A stretch of 64,000 bases of DNA from CAMLIZ01 sp966212505 (GCA_966212505.1 CBIHRS010000001.1:62001-126000); one strand, 5' to 3'. Shown: positions 41,278 through 50,778, counted from the first letter of the stretch. Translations and numbers: made by a program. The notes: generated by a model not told the origin, from the letters alone.

Positions 41278-42168
41278 CTAGATCTTTTCAGTGCGAACAC
41301 GCACCTCCAATGTATGCCTGCCGCCCCCGCGGATCACGCCGCGCAGCGGCGTCACGTCGCCGTAGTCGCGGCCATAGGCCAGGCGCACATGCTCGGTGGA
41401 CACCACCAGGTCGTTGGTCGGGTCGAGGTCGAGCCACTGCCCCGGCACGCCGGGGCAGTACACCGAGACCCAGGCATGCGAGGCATCGGCGCCCTGCAGC
41501 GGCGCCATGCCTTCGGGCGGCGTGGTCAGCAGGTAGCCGCTGACGTAGCGGGCGGCGAGGCCGAGCGCGCGCAGCGCGCCGATCATCAGGTGCGCGAAGT
41601 CCTGGCAGACGCCGTGCCGCTCGGCCAGCACCTGCTGCAGCGGCGTGTCGATCGCGGTGCTCGCGGTCTCGTAGCGGAACTCGCGGTGGATGCGGTGCAT
41701 CAGGTCGAGCGCACCCGCGGCCACGGGCGTGCCGGGCGCGAACGACGGCAGCGCGTAGTCGCGCAGCGCCGCCAGCCGCGGCACGTAGGGCGACGGCGCG
41801 CAGAACTCGGCCGCGGGCTCGAACGGTGCCGTGGCGTGGTAGCGCAGGCGGTCGACCATCGCCTCCCAGGGCGGCGTGGCTGCGGGGTCGAAGTCGGGCA
41901 TCGGGCTCACGCGCACCCGGCTGGTCGCGAGCACGCACAGCGACTGGTGCGCGCTGGTGGCCGAGAAGAAGAGCCGGTGGTTGCCGAACACGTCGGCGCC
42001 GCTGGCCTGGTGCGAGGGCGCGGGCTCGATGCCGATCTCGCAGGACTCGACCTGCTGGCGCGCGTCTTCGAGCGGCCGCAGAAACGCCACGTGATGCGCC
42101 AGCTCCACCGGCGCGCCGTAGTGGTAGCGGGTTTCGTGCTCGACCTGCAGCAGCACCGGGGCACTCAT
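41278..42168 (-). CDS. Transglutaminase-like cysteine peptidase/amidase (second single-domain copy)
   Basis: A 296-residue cytoplasmic protein with the N-terminal beta domain (QVEHETRYHYGAPVELAHHVAFLRP) and the catalytic core: Cys188 (HGVCQDFAHLM), His231 (SHAWVSVYCPG) and Asp249 (WLDLDPTND). It ends with the family tail RGGGRHTLEVRVRTEKI. It is only distantly like the copy at 37955-38758, with a longer middle part, so the two probably differ in substrate. The ATG at 42168 is chosen at the family start. It lies between the free ATP-grasp gene and the fused ATP-grasp/alpha-E gene, 150 bases from the latter with a hairpin repeat in between. Confidence 0.92.
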   Translation of the reverse strand: MSAPVLLQVEHETRYHYGAPVELAHHVAFLRPLEDARQQVESCEIGIEPAPSHQASGADVFGNHRLFFSATSAHQSLCVLATSRVRVSPMPDFDPAATPPWEAMVDRLRYHATAPFEPAAEFCAPSPYVPRLAALRDYALPSFAPGTPVAAGALDLMHRIHREFRYETASTAIDTPLQQVLAERHGVCQDFAHLMIGALRALGLAARYVSGYLLTTPPEGMAPLQGADASHAWVSVYCPGVPGQWLDLDPTNDLVVSTEHVRLAYGRDYGDVTPLRGVIRGGGRHTLEVRVRTEKI

Positions 42169-42266
42169 GGCACGTGCTCCACGGCACCGCCGCGCACCGC
42201 CCAACGCATGCAGCCAGCGGAGCCAAGGGACGCCACGGATCCGGCTTTGCCGGGCCGTTGGGGTCG

Positions 42267-42296
42267 CCCCCTCGAGGGGGAAGCGCCGAAGGCGCT
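42267..42296. repeat. REP-like double hairpin between operon genes
   Basis: Two adjacent perfect dyads: CCCCCTCGAGGGGG (42267-42280) and AGCGCC-GAA-GGCGCT (42282-42296), followed by ACGGGGGTGG. This looks like a dispersed intergenic repeat I associate with Burkholderiales genomes; it is the only copy I see in the window. It lies inside the 150-base gap between two co-oriented genes and could attenuate transcription or protect RNA ends. Confidence 0.55.
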
Positions 42297-42318
42297 ACGG
42301 GGGTGGTTCAGGTTCATG

Positions 42319-44898
42319 TCACACCCGCTGCAGCTGATCACCGCCATCGGCATGGGCGAAGTAGCGCCGGCCGATGTCGTCGGAGAGTTGGGCGCCGGCA
42401 TCGCCGAGCCGGTCGGCCAGCGCGGCCAGGCGCTTGCCGAGGTCTTCGTCGCTCACGTCGCGCAGTTCCTCGAGCGTGAGGCCGGCGCCTTCGGGCGGCA
42501 GCCGCGACAGCAGCTCGTCGATCGAGGCTTCGGCGCCCGGCAGCTTGCGCAGCTCGGTGCGCAGCCGGCGCAGCACGCAGGCCCAGGCGCGCGGGTTGGA
42601 GGTGTCGAGCACCAGCAGGTCGGTGAGCGCCAGCAGGTCCTGGTGGCGCTGGTAGCGGGCGCGGAAGGTGATGGTGCTGTCGAACAGGTCGAGCAGCAGG
42701 TCGATGCCGGCGGCGCTGCCGAGCGCGCCGCCTTCGAGCAGCATGCCCAGCTGGGCCGAGACGCCGACCAGGCGCTCGATGAAGCGGCCCACGGTGAGCA
42801 GCCGCCAGCCGTGGTCGCGCGTCATGCGGTCGCTCTGCGCGCCGGTGATCGCGGCCAGCTGCACCGCCAGCCGGTCGAGCGCGGGCAGCACCTGGGCCAC
42901 CGTGGGCACCACGCCGGCGGGCGTCTGGCTGCCGATCTGCAGCGAGAACGATTCGGCCATCGCGCGCACCAGTCCCCAGTGCTCGGGCGACAGCCGGTCG
43001 CGCAGCGCGCCGGCCGCATGGGACAAGGCCTGCAGGTTGAAGGCGATGCTGGTGGCGCCGCGGGCATCGCCCAGCGCTGCGAGCACCGCGCGCTCGAACA
43101 CATGCGGCGAGCGCGCGAGCGAAGGCACGCCGGCCGGCGCGAGCCCGCTCCACACCGCGAGCGACGACAGCGCCTCCAGCACCGGCTCCGGCGCATCGGT
43201 GTCGGCATCGATCAGGTTCAGCGTGGCGCGTGCCAGCCGCACCAGCTGCTCGGTGCGCTCGGTGTAGCGGCCGAGCCAGAACAGGTTCTCGGCCGTGCGG
43301 CTCGAGACGGGCCGGTGGCGCGCCGCGATGTCGTCGACGCTCAGGCGCTGCGGCAGCATCGAGAAGGTGTCGACCGGGCCATCGGTCATCACCCAGGTGT
43401 CGAGGCTGGAGCCGCCGCGCTGCATCGACACGCTGTGGGCGGGGCCGGCGGCCACCCGGGTCATGCCGCCGGGCAGCACATGCCAGGCACCCTGGCCATC
43501 GGCGATGGCGTAGACGCGGAGCACCGAGGGCTTGGGCACGATGCGGCCCTGGTGCCACAGTGGCGCCTGCGCCAGCAGCAGGCGGTCCTGCACCGTCCAG
43601 GCCTCGGGATCGGCCTCGACACGCGGCACCCAGTCGGCGCCCGGCGCGCCTTCGCTGCCGTCATCGGCGCGGCGCGGGAAGGTGCGGCGCACCAGCTTGT
43701 CGGCCAGCTCGTCGCGCACGTCGTCCCATGCGGCCTGCTCACCGCACCACCACGAGGGCAGCGACGGCATGGCCAGAGGCGCCTTCAGCAGCCGCTCGGC
43801 GATGCCGGGCAGGAAGCCCTGAATGGCCGGCGACTCGAGGAAGCCGCTGCCCAGCGCATTGGCCATCACCACCGTGCCGGCGCGCACCGCCTGCAGCAGC
43901 CCCGGCACGCCGAGCGTGGAATCGGGCTTGAGCTCGAGCGGATCGCAGTAGTCGTCGTCGACGCGGCGCAGCACGCCGTGCACCGGCTCCAGGCCCTCGA
44001 CGGTCTTGAGGTAGAGCCGGTCGCCCTTGACCATCAGGTCGCCGCCTTCGGCCAGCGGCAGGCCGAGGTAGCGGGCCAGGTAGGCGTGCTCGAAGTAGGT
44101 TTCGTTGTGCGGGCCCGGTGTCAACAAGACGATGCGCGGGGCCGCGCTGCTCGCCGGGTCTTCGCGGCAACCTCGTGCCAGCGTCTCCACCGTGTCGAGC
44201 AGCCGCCGGTAGCTCGACGCGATGTGCTGCACGCGCAGCTCGCGGAAGGCATCGGGGAACACGCGCGACACCAGCATGCGGTTGTGCAGCACGTAGCCCA
44301 GGCCCGAGGGGCCCTGCGTGCGCTGGGCCATCGCCCACCAGCGGCCATCGGGGCCGCGCGCAAGGTCGAAGGCGACGATGTGCAGGTGCAGCCCGCCCGG
44401 TGGCTGCACGCCGTGCAGCGGGCGCAGGTAGCCCGGATGACAGAACAGCAGCGCCGGCGGCAGCAGGCCTTCGTGCAGCAGGTGCTGCGGGCCGTACAGG
44501 TCGGCCAGCATCGCGTTGAGCAGCTCGGCGCGCTGCACCACGCCCTGCTCGATCTCGGCCCATTCGGCCGGCTCGATCAGCTGCGGCAGCAGCTCCAGCG
44601 ACCAGGGCCGCGCGGCCGAAGCGCCTTCGCTGTAGACGTTGTGCGTGATGCCGTCGGCCCGGATCTGCTGCGCCAGCCAGTCGGCGCCTTCGTCGAGGCT
44701 GTGCAGGTCGTCGGCCTCCAGGCCGGGCATCCACTGGAAGAAGCGCCGCCAGCGCGCGCGCATCCGGCCCGGCCCTTCGCGCAGCTCGTCGAATGCGACG
44801 CCGTCGGCCGGTGCCGTGCGGCGCAGCAGCTCGGCGGCCAACCCTTCGAGGGTATCGGCGCCGGCATCGAAAGGCAGGGGCGAGGTCTGGGCTGACAC
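42319..44898 (-). CDS. Fused circularly permuted ATP-grasp / alpha-E protein
   Basis: An 859-residue fusion. Residues about 1-520 are a COG2308-type ATP-grasp (WSLELLPQLIEPAEWAEIEQGVVQRAELLNAMLADLYG, then RIVLLTPGPHNETYFEHAYLARYLGLPLAEGGDL, VHGVLRRVDDDYCDPLEL). Residues about 530-859 are an alpha-E domain with the hallmark SSRTAENLFWLGRYTERTEQLVRL. The two are separate genes at 38779-41234, so both arrangements coexist here. The central KEVHGAGG-like block of the free ATP-grasp is changed to VRRTFPRRADDG, so the fused ligase may be catalytically different or inactive. It lies 12 bases downstream of the large transglutaminase/DUF2126 gene. Confidence 0.93.
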   Translation of the reverse strand: MSAQTSPLPFDAGADTLEGLAAELLRRTAPADGVAFDELREGPGRMRARWRRFFQWMPGLEADDLHSLDEGADWLAQQIRADGITHNVYSEGASAARPWSLELLPQLIEPAEWAEIEQGVVQRAELLNAMLADLYGPQHLLHEGLLPPALLFCHPGYLRPLHGVQPPGGLHLHIVAFDLARGPDGRWWAMAQRTQGPSGLGYVLHNRMLVSRVFPDAFRELRVQHIASSYRRLLDTVETLARGCREDPASSAAPRIVLLTPGPHNETYFEHAYLARYLGLPLAEGGDLMVKGDRLYLKTVEGLEPVHGVLRRVDDDYCDPLELKPDSTLGVPGLLQAVRAGTVVMANALGSGFLESPAIQGFLPGIAERLLKAPLAMPSLPSWWCGEQAAWDDVRDELADKLVRRTFPRRADDGSEGAPGADWVPRVEADPEAWTVQDRLLLAQAPLWHQGRIVPKPSVLRVYAIADGQGAWHVLPGGMTRVAAGPAHSVSMQRGGSSLDTWVMTDGPVDTFSMLPQRLSVDDIAARHRPVSSRTAENLFWLGRYTERTEQLVRLARATLNLIDADTDAPEPVLEALSSLAVWSGLAPAGVPSLARSPHVFERAVLAALGDARGATSIAFNLQALSHAAGALRDRLSPEHWGLVRAMAESFSLQIGSQTPAGVVPTVAQVLPALDRLAVQLAAITGAQSDRMTRDHGWRLLTVGRFIERLVGVSAQLGMLLEGGALGSAAGIDLLLDLFDSTITFRARYQRHQDLLALTDLLVLDTSNPRAWACVLRRLRTELRKLPGAEASIDELLSRLPPEGAGLTLEELRDVSDEDLGKRLAALADRLGDAGAQLSDDIGRRYFAHADGGDQLQRV

Positions 44899-44910
44899 GA
44901 AGGCGGGCAG

Positions 44911-47900
44911 TTAACGCTGGCGCAGGTCCAGCGTGAACGGGAACTCCAGGCTGGGCGCCACGGGTTCGACCTGCATCGTGCCCGGCGTGTGTCCCAGCTT
45001 GAAGAACCGCGCGAGGCGCCGGCTCTCCGCCTCGTAGGCGTTGACCGGGAAGACGTCGTAATTGCGGCCGCCCGGGTGCGCCACATGATAGCGACAGCCC
45101 CCGATGGAGCGCGAGAGCCAGCGGTCGACGATGTCGACGGTGAGCGGCGCATGCACGCCGATGGTGGGATGCAGCGCCGACGGCGGCTGCCATGCGCGGT
45201 AGCGCACGCCGCAGACGAACTCGCCCACGCGCCCGGTGGGCTGCAGCGGCACCGCCTGGCCGTTGACCGTGAGCACATGGCGGTTGCCGTTGAGGCCGGT
45301 GGCCTTGAGCTCCAGCCGCTCGAGCGACGAATCCACGTAGCGCACGGTGCCGCCGGGCGCGCCCTCCTCGCCCATCACGTGCCAGGGCTCCAGCGCCGAG
45401 CGCAGCGTGAGCTCGATGCCCTGCGTGGCCAGCTCGCCGATCAGCGGGAAGCGGAACTCGAAGTGCGGCGCGAACCAGGCGGGGTCGAATGCGTAGCCGG
45501 CCTCGCGCAGCTCGGTCAGCAGGTCGTCGAAATCCATCTGCACGAAGGTCGGCAGCAGGAAGCGGTCGTGCAGGCCGGTGCCCCAGCGCGTGAGGCGCGT
45601 GCTGGCCTTCGGGCGGTACGGCGTGCGCCAGAACCACGCCACCAGCGCGCGCAGCAGCAGTTGCTGCACCAGGCTCATGCGGGCATGCGGCGGCATCTCG
45701 AAGGCGCGCAGCTCCAGCAGGCCGAGGCGGCCGGTGCTGCTGTCGGGCGAGTAGAGCTTGTCGATGCAGAATTCGGCGCGGTGGGTGTTGCCGGTCACGT
45801 CGACCAGCAGGTTGCGGAACAGGCGGTCGACGAGCCAGGGCGGCGGTGCCTTGCCGCCCTGCATCTGCCGGTCGAGCTCGGCGAGTGCGATCTCCACCTC
45901 ATAGACCTGGTCGTCGCGCGCCTCGTCGATGCGCGGCGCCTGGCTGGTGGGGCCGATGAACAGGCCCGAGAACAGGTAGCTCAGGCTCGGATGGTTGTGC
46001 CAGCAGGCGATCAGGCTGGCCAGCAGGTCGGGCCGGCGCAGGAAGGGGCTGTCGGCCGGCGTGGCACCGCCGAGCACGAAGTGGTTGCCGCCGCCGGTGC
46101 CGGTGTGGCGGCCGTCGAGCATGAACTTCTCGGTCGACAGCCGCGACTCGTGCGCGGCCTGGTAGAGGTATTCGGTGTGGTCGACCAGCTCGGCCCAGTC
46201 GTGCGCGGGATGGATGTTGACCTCGATGACACCGGGATCGGGCGTGACCGACAGGTGCTTCAGGCGCGGGTCGCGCGGCGGCGGGTAGCCCTCGAGCACG
46301 ATCTTGACCTGCAGCTCGGCGGCCGTGGCCTCCACCGCGGCCAGCAGCGCGAGGTAGTCGTCCAGCGCGGCCAGCGGCGGCATGAAGACATAGAGCACGC
46401 CCGACTGCCCGCCGTGCTCGCGCTCGGCCTTGGGGCCGTTGGCACGCTGCGGGTCGCGCACCTCGACGCACAGGGCGGTGCGCGTGAGGTCGGTTGCCGA
46501 TTCGAAGCGGCCGGGCATGCTGTCGGCGCCCGGGGCGACAGCAGCCGACATGGCCGCAGCGGGATGCTGCGCACGCAGCTCGGCCATCGACGGCAGCGGC
46601 GCACGCGGCGCGAACGGATCCTGCTCGATCACCTGCTGCCGGTCGGCGGGGGTCGACCATGGCAGCGAGTCGAGCGGCAGGCGGTAGCCCATCGGCGAAT
46701 CGCCCGGGATCAGGTAAAGCCGCTCGTCGCGCAGGAACCAGGGGCCGGTCTGCCAGCGCGGCCCCTGCAGGCCGGGGCCTTCGTTGCGCTTGATCGGCAG
46801 CACGTAGCCCACCACCTGGCTCAGGCCCTGGTCGAACACGCGGCGCAGGCGGGCGCGCTCCAGCTCGTCGTCGAGCCGCGAGTCGAACGGGTCGACGTTG
46901 ACCGGCAGCCGGCGCTCGCGCCACAGGTAGTACCAGGTGTCTTCGTAGCTAGGGTGGATGTACCGGGTGTCCAGCCCCAGCCGCGCGGTGAGCGACGTGA
47001 TGAAGCGCTGCGCATCGGCCGAGGTGTAGCGGTGCGTCTCGCGCTCGTCGGCGAACAGCGTCGGGTCGTTCCAGCAAGGCTGGCCGTCGGCCCGCCATGC
47101 GATCGTCAACGCCCAGCGCGGCAACTGCTCGCCGGGATACCACTTGCCCTGGCCGAAGTGCAGGAAGCCGCCCTGCCCGTACTTGTCGCGCAGCTTGTGC
47201 ACCAGGCTCTGCGCATAGCCGCGCTTCGTGGGGCCGAGGGCGGCGGTGTTCCATTCGTCGCCCTCGCGGTCGTCGACCGACACGAAGGTGGGCTCGCCGC
47301 CCATCGTGAGCCGCACGTCCTGCACCTGCAATTGGCGATCGACCGCGCGGCCCAGCTCCTGCACGCGCTGCCACTGCGCCTCGGTATAGGGCTTGGTGAC
47401 GCGCGGCGACTCGTAGATGCGCGTGACGGCCATGTGGTGCGAGAACTCGACCTCGCATTCGTCGACCGCGCCGGTGACCGGCGCCGCACTCGAGGGCTCG
47501 GGCGTGCAGGCCACCGGGATGTGGCCCTCGCCGGCCAGCAGCCCCGAGGTGGGGTCGAGGCCGATCCAGCCGGCGCCGGGCAGGTAGACCTCGCACCAGG
47601 CATGCAGGTCGGTGAAGTCGACCTCGGTGCCCGACGGGCCGTCGAGCGCCTTCACGTCGGCCTTCAGCTGGATCAGGTAGCCCGAGACGAAGCGGGCGGC
47701 CAGACCGAGATGCCGCAAGGCCTGCACCAACAGCCAGCCCGTGTCGCGGCAGGAGCCGCTGCCGGAGGCCAGCGTTTCTTCCGGTGTCTGGACGCCGGGC
47801 TCCATGCGGATCAGGTAGCGGATGTCCTTCTGCAGCCGCTGGTTCAGCGCCACCAGGAAATCGATGGTGCGCTGCTCGCGCCGGTCGACGCTGTCGACGA

Positions 47901-48288
47901 AGGCCTTGAAGCGCGGTGTCAGCTCGCCCCGGGCCAGGTAGGGCGCGAGGTCGCGCTCCACTTCGGGCGCATAGCGGAACGGGAAAGTCTCGGCCTCGGG
48001 CTCGAGGAAGAAGTCGAACGGGTTGTAGACCGCCATCTCGGCGACCACGTCGACCGTGATCTTGAATTCGGTGGTCTGCTCCGGGAACACCAGCCGGGCG
48101 AGGTAGTTGGAGAACGGATCCTGCTGCCAGTTGACGAAGTGGTTCTCAGGCTCGACGCGCAGCGAGTACGAAAGGATGGGCGTGCGGCAATGGGGCGCCG
48201 GGCGCAGCCTCACGATCTGGGGCGAGAGGTTCACGCGGCGGTCGTAGCGGTAGTGCGTGACGTGGTTCAGGGCGACGTGGATGGCCAC
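44911..48288 (-). CDS. Large transglutaminase / DUF2126 protein
   Basis: An 1125-residue cytoplasmic protein. Residues about 1-290 are a transglutaminase-like module with Cys180 (SGSCRDTGWLLV), His229 (DLHAWCEVYLPGAGW) and Asp245 (IGLDPTSG). From about 300 to the end is DUF2126 (VRLTMGGEPTFVSVDDREGDEWNTAALGP, later GNTHRAEFCIDKLYSPDSSTGRLGLLELRAFEMPPH), which contains an amidoligase-like glutamine-synthetase-type fold according to published analysis of these families. The acidic and Arg residues in the RAEFCIDKLY and ELRAFEMPP blocks would fit ATP and metal binding. One protein thus holds both a predicted ligase and a predicted amidase. First gene of the system; comEC ends 12 bases upstream. 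Confidence 0.93.
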   Translation of the reverse strand: MAIHVALNHVTHYRYDRRVNLSPQIVRLRPAPHCRTPILSYSLRVEPENHFVNWQQDPFSNYLARLVFPEQTTEFKITVDVVAEMAVYNPFDFFLEPEAETFPFRYAPEVERDLAPYLARGELTPRFKAFVDSVDRREQRTIDFLVALNQRLQKDIRYLIRMEPGVQTPEETLASGSGSCRDTGWLLVQALRHLGLAARFVSGYLIQLKADVKALDGPSGTEVDFTDLHAWCEVYLPGAGWIGLDPTSGLLAGEGHIPVACTPEPSSAAPVTGAVDECEVEFSHHMAVTRIYESPRVTKPYTEAQWQRVQELGRAVDRQLQVQDVRLTMGGEPTFVSVDDREGDEWNTAALGPTKRGYAQSLVHKLRDKYGQGGFLHFGQGKWYPGEQLPRWALTIAWRADGQPCWNDPTLFADERETHRYTSADAQRFITSLTARLGLDTRYIHPSYEDTWYYLWRERRLPVNVDPFDSRLDDELERARLRRVFDQGLSQVVGYVLPIKRNEGPGLQGPRWQTGPWFLRDERLYLIPGDSPMGYRLPLDSLPWSTPADRQQVIEQDPFAPRAPLPSMAELRAQHPAAAMSAAVAPGADSMPGRFESATDLTRTALCVEVRDPQRANGPKAEREHGGQSGVLYVFMPPLAALDDYLALLAAVEATAAELQVKIVLEGYPPPRDPRLKHLSVTPDPGVIEVNIHPAHDWAELVDHTEYLYQAAHESRLSTEKFMLDGRHTGTGGGNHFVLGGATPADSPFLRRPDLLASLIACWHNHPSLSYLFSGLFIGPTSQAPRIDEARDDQVYEVEIALAELDRQMQGGKAPPPWLVDRLFRNLLVDVTGNTHRAEFCIDKLYSPDSSTGRLGLLELRAFEMPPHARMSLVQQLLLRALVAWFWRTPYRPKASTRLTRWGTGLHDRFLLPTFVQMDFDDLLTELREAGYAFDPAWFAPHFEFRFPLIGELATQGIELTLRSALEPWHVMGEEGAPGGTVRYVDSSLERLELKATGLNGNRHVLTVNGQAVPLQPTGRVGEFVCGVRYRAWQPPSALHPTIGVHAPLTVDIVDRWLSRSIGGCRYHVAHPGGRNYDVFPVNAYEAESRRLARFFKLGHTPGTMQVEPVAPSLEFPFTLDLRQR

Positions 48289-48300
48289 AGGCTGTGCTCC

Positions 48301-50778
48301 TCAAGGCGATGCGGGGGCATTGCAACTTCCAGACCCGGTGCCGCTACTGCAATCGGCGAAGTGCCAGTATCGGCGAGACGCGTCGCGCTCGCACCATGCA
48401 GCCTCGGGCGTCCAGGTCCAGGCGCCGCAGCGGTCGCTGCGCATCACCGCGATGCCGCGGTCGGCATAGCGCTGCATCACGTCGGGCGCGGGATGGCCGA
48501 AGCGGCTGCGGTAGCCGGCCTGCACGATCGCCACCTTGGGTGCCACCGCATCGAGGAAGGCCGATGACGACGAGGTGCGGCTGCCATGGTGCGGCACCAG
48601 CAGCAGCTCGGTCTTCAGCGCACTGCCTTCGGCCGCGATCATCTGCGCCTCCTGCGATGCCTCGGCATCGCCGGTGAGCAGTGCGCTGTGGCCGGCCGCA
48701 TCTTCGATGCGCAGCACGCAGCTGAGCCAGTTGGGCTTGGTCGGCTTCGCGTCGGGGTCGATCACCAGCGCTTCGGCTCGCGGATGCAGCACCGAGAACC
48801 GCACGCCGTCCCACTGCCACGACTGGCCCGCCACGCACGGCCTGTGCGGTACGCCCTTGTGCAGCAGCGGATGCCCCGGCGCCAGCGAGCTGCTGACCAT
48901 CTGCATCGGCCAGTTCGACAGCACCGCGTTGGCGCCACCCACATGGTCGACATCGCTGTGGCTCAGCATCAGCAGGTCGAGCGCATGCTCGCCGCGCCAG
49001 CGCAGCAGCGGCAGCAGCACGCGCTGGCCGGCGTCGCTGTCGCGCGAGTATTGCGGGCCGGTGTCGTACAGCAGCGTGTGCTCGCGCGTGCGTACCAGCA
49101 CCGCGGTGCCCTGCCCGATGTCGGCCACCAGCAGCTCGAAGCGCCCTTCCGCCGGCCGCTGCACCGCGGGCCACAGCAGCGGCAAGGCCAGCGGCAGCGC
49201 GAGGCAGCGCCAGCGCCGGGGCAGCGGCATCATCAGCAGCGCACCGGCGAGCAGCCCCGCCGCCTGCGCCCACCACGGCGCGGCCGGCACCGTCCACACT
49301 GCGTTCGGCCAGACCGTCAGCCAGCCGAGCACGGCCACCAGGCCCTGCACCACCAGCGCGCCCAGCGTCCACAGCGGCGGCAGCAGCACGCCCAGCAGGG
49401 CCAGCGGCGTGATCACCAGCGTGACCAGCGGAATCGCGACCAGGTTGGCCGCAAAGCCCACCAGCGAGATCTGCTGGAAGAACACCAGCGTCAGCGGCGC
49501 GAGCCCCAGCGTGGCGATGGCTTGCGCACGAACGCCCTCGCGCACCGCGCGCAGCAGCCCTTGCCCGGCGGCCTGCCAGCGGCTGCCCGGCAGCACGGCG
49601 CGCGGCTCGGGCTGCAGCACCGGCCCCGAGACCATCAACAGCCCGACCGCCGCGAACGACAGCCAGAAGCCCACCTGCAGCAAGGCCCAGGGGTCGATCA
49701 GCGTCACCACGCCGGCCGCGGCCAGCAGCACCAGCAGCCAGGGCCAGCGCAGGCCCGAGGTCGACAGGGCAGCGGCAGTGGCCAGCATCCACACCGTGCG
49801 CTGCGACGGCACGCCTCCGCCGGAGAACATCGCATAGGCCGCCGCCGCCAGCACGCCGCCCCAACGCGCAGCCCATGGCGCGGGGTACCACAGCATCAGC
49901 CGCGTGCTGCGGCGCCAGGCCCGGCCGATCAGTGCGCCGGCGAGCCAGGCGAACATCGTGACGTGCAACCCACTGATGCTGACGAGGTGCGCGATGCCGC
50001 TGGCGCGGAACAGGTCCCAGTCCTCGCGCTCGATCGCCGCCTGGTCGCCCACCGACAGTGCCGCGAGCACGCCGGCCGCACGGGCATCGGGCACGCGGGC
50101 GAAGATCGCATCGCGCACCTGCTGGCGCAGCCGCTCCACGGGATGGCCTGCGGCCGCGTCGAGCAACTGCACGGCTGCAGGATCGGTGGCCCGCACATAG
50201 CCGCTGGCCCGCACGCCCTGCTCGAACAGCCACAGCTCATAGTCGAAGCCGCCGGGGTTCATGCTGCCGTGCGGCCGCTTCAGCCGCAGCGCCAAGCGCC
50301 AACGCTGGCCGGCGCGCAGCTCGAGCCGCGGATCGGCCAGCGCGGCTTCGTCATGCCAGTCGCGGTACCAGCCGAGTGCCAGCAGCGGCGGCAGCCGCAC
50401 CGGCTGCCCGCGCCACTGCGCCTGCTCCACCTCGAACAGGAAGCGCGTGCCGGCCGGCGATGTTTGCGGCAGCGCAGCAACCACGCCGGTGGCGACGATG
50501 GTCTGTCCTTCGAGCTCGGCCGGCAGTGCATCGGCCAGGCGGCTCGCGGCGCGCAGGCCGGTGTAGCCGAAGGCGAGGCAGGCCAGGCCGATGACCGTGC
50601 AGGCCCAGAGGCGCCGCCAGCGCCACCCACCCAGCGCAAGCAGTGCGCCGGCCACCAGCAATGAACCGTAGAGCGCGGACGTCCACAGCGCCGCCTGCTG
50701 CAATTGCAGCATCACCCCTGCCAGCCAGCCCAGCAGCCCGCCGGCGATCCTCAGGCCTGTGTTCGCCCTGCCTCCCAT
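48301..50778 (-). CDS. comEC: ComEC/Rec2 DNA-uptake channel protein
   Basis: An 825-residue inner-membrane protein, the predicted channel for single-stranded DNA in natural transformation. The order is as expected: N-terminal helices and an OB-like domain (about 1-190), the competence domain with many helices (GIAHLVSISGLHVTMFAWLAG, about 265-285, is its signature) and a C-terminal metallo-beta-lactamase domain (LLYDTGPQYSRDSDAGQRVLLPLL, LMLSHSDVDHVGGANAVL, then LLVPHHGSRTSSS), which would degrade the non-transported strand. HSDVDH holds the metal ligands. It is co-oriented with the transglutaminase/ATP-grasp genes, which begin 12 bases downstream. No other competence genes are in the window. 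Confidence 0.95.
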   Translation of the reverse strand: MGGRANTGLRIAGGLLGWLAGVMLQLQQAALWTSALYGSLLVAGALLALGGWRWRRLWACTVIGLACLAFGYTGLRAASRLADALPAELEGQTIVATGVVAALPQTSPAGTRFLFEVEQAQWRGQPVRLPPLLALGWYRDWHDEAALADPRLELRAGQRWRLALRLKRPHGSMNPGGFDYELWLFEQGVRASGYVRATDPAAVQLLDAAAGHPVERLRQQVRDAIFARVPDARAAGVLAALSVGDQAAIEREDWDLFRASGIAHLVSISGLHVTMFAWLAGALIGRAWRRSTRLMLWYPAPWAARWGGVLAAAAYAMFSGGGVPSQRTVWMLATAAALSTSGLRWPWLLVLLAAAGVVTLIDPWALLQVGFWLSFAAVGLLMVSGPVLQPEPRAVLPGSRWQAAGQGLLRAVREGVRAQAIATLGLAPLTLVFFQQISLVGFAANLVAIPLVTLVITPLALLGVLLPPLWTLGALVVQGLVAVLGWLTVWPNAVWTVPAAPWWAQAAGLLAGALLMMPLPRRWRCLALPLALPLLWPAVQRPAEGRFELLVADIGQGTAVLVRTREHTLLYDTGPQYSRDSDAGQRVLLPLLRWRGEHALDLLMLSHSDVDHVGGANAVLSNWPMQMVSSSLAPGHPLLHKGVPHRPCVAGQSWQWDGVRFSVLHPRAEALVIDPDAKPTKPNWLSCVLRIEDAAGHSALLTGDAEASQEAQMIAAEGSALKTELLLVPHHGSRTSSSSAFLDAVAPKVAIVQAGYRSRFGHPAPDVMQRYADRGIAVMRSDRCGAWTWTPEAAWCERDASRRYWHFADCSSGTGSGSCNAPASP

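Noticed and set aside
41194..48567. Very long open frames on the plus strand opposite the transglutaminase/ATP-grasp genes (also opposite the RND pump, parC and the glucanase gene)
   Set aside because: They are Arg/His/Gly/Ala-rich antisense frames produced by high G+C third positions, show no family motif, and lie fully over genes with clear catalytic motifs on the other strand.
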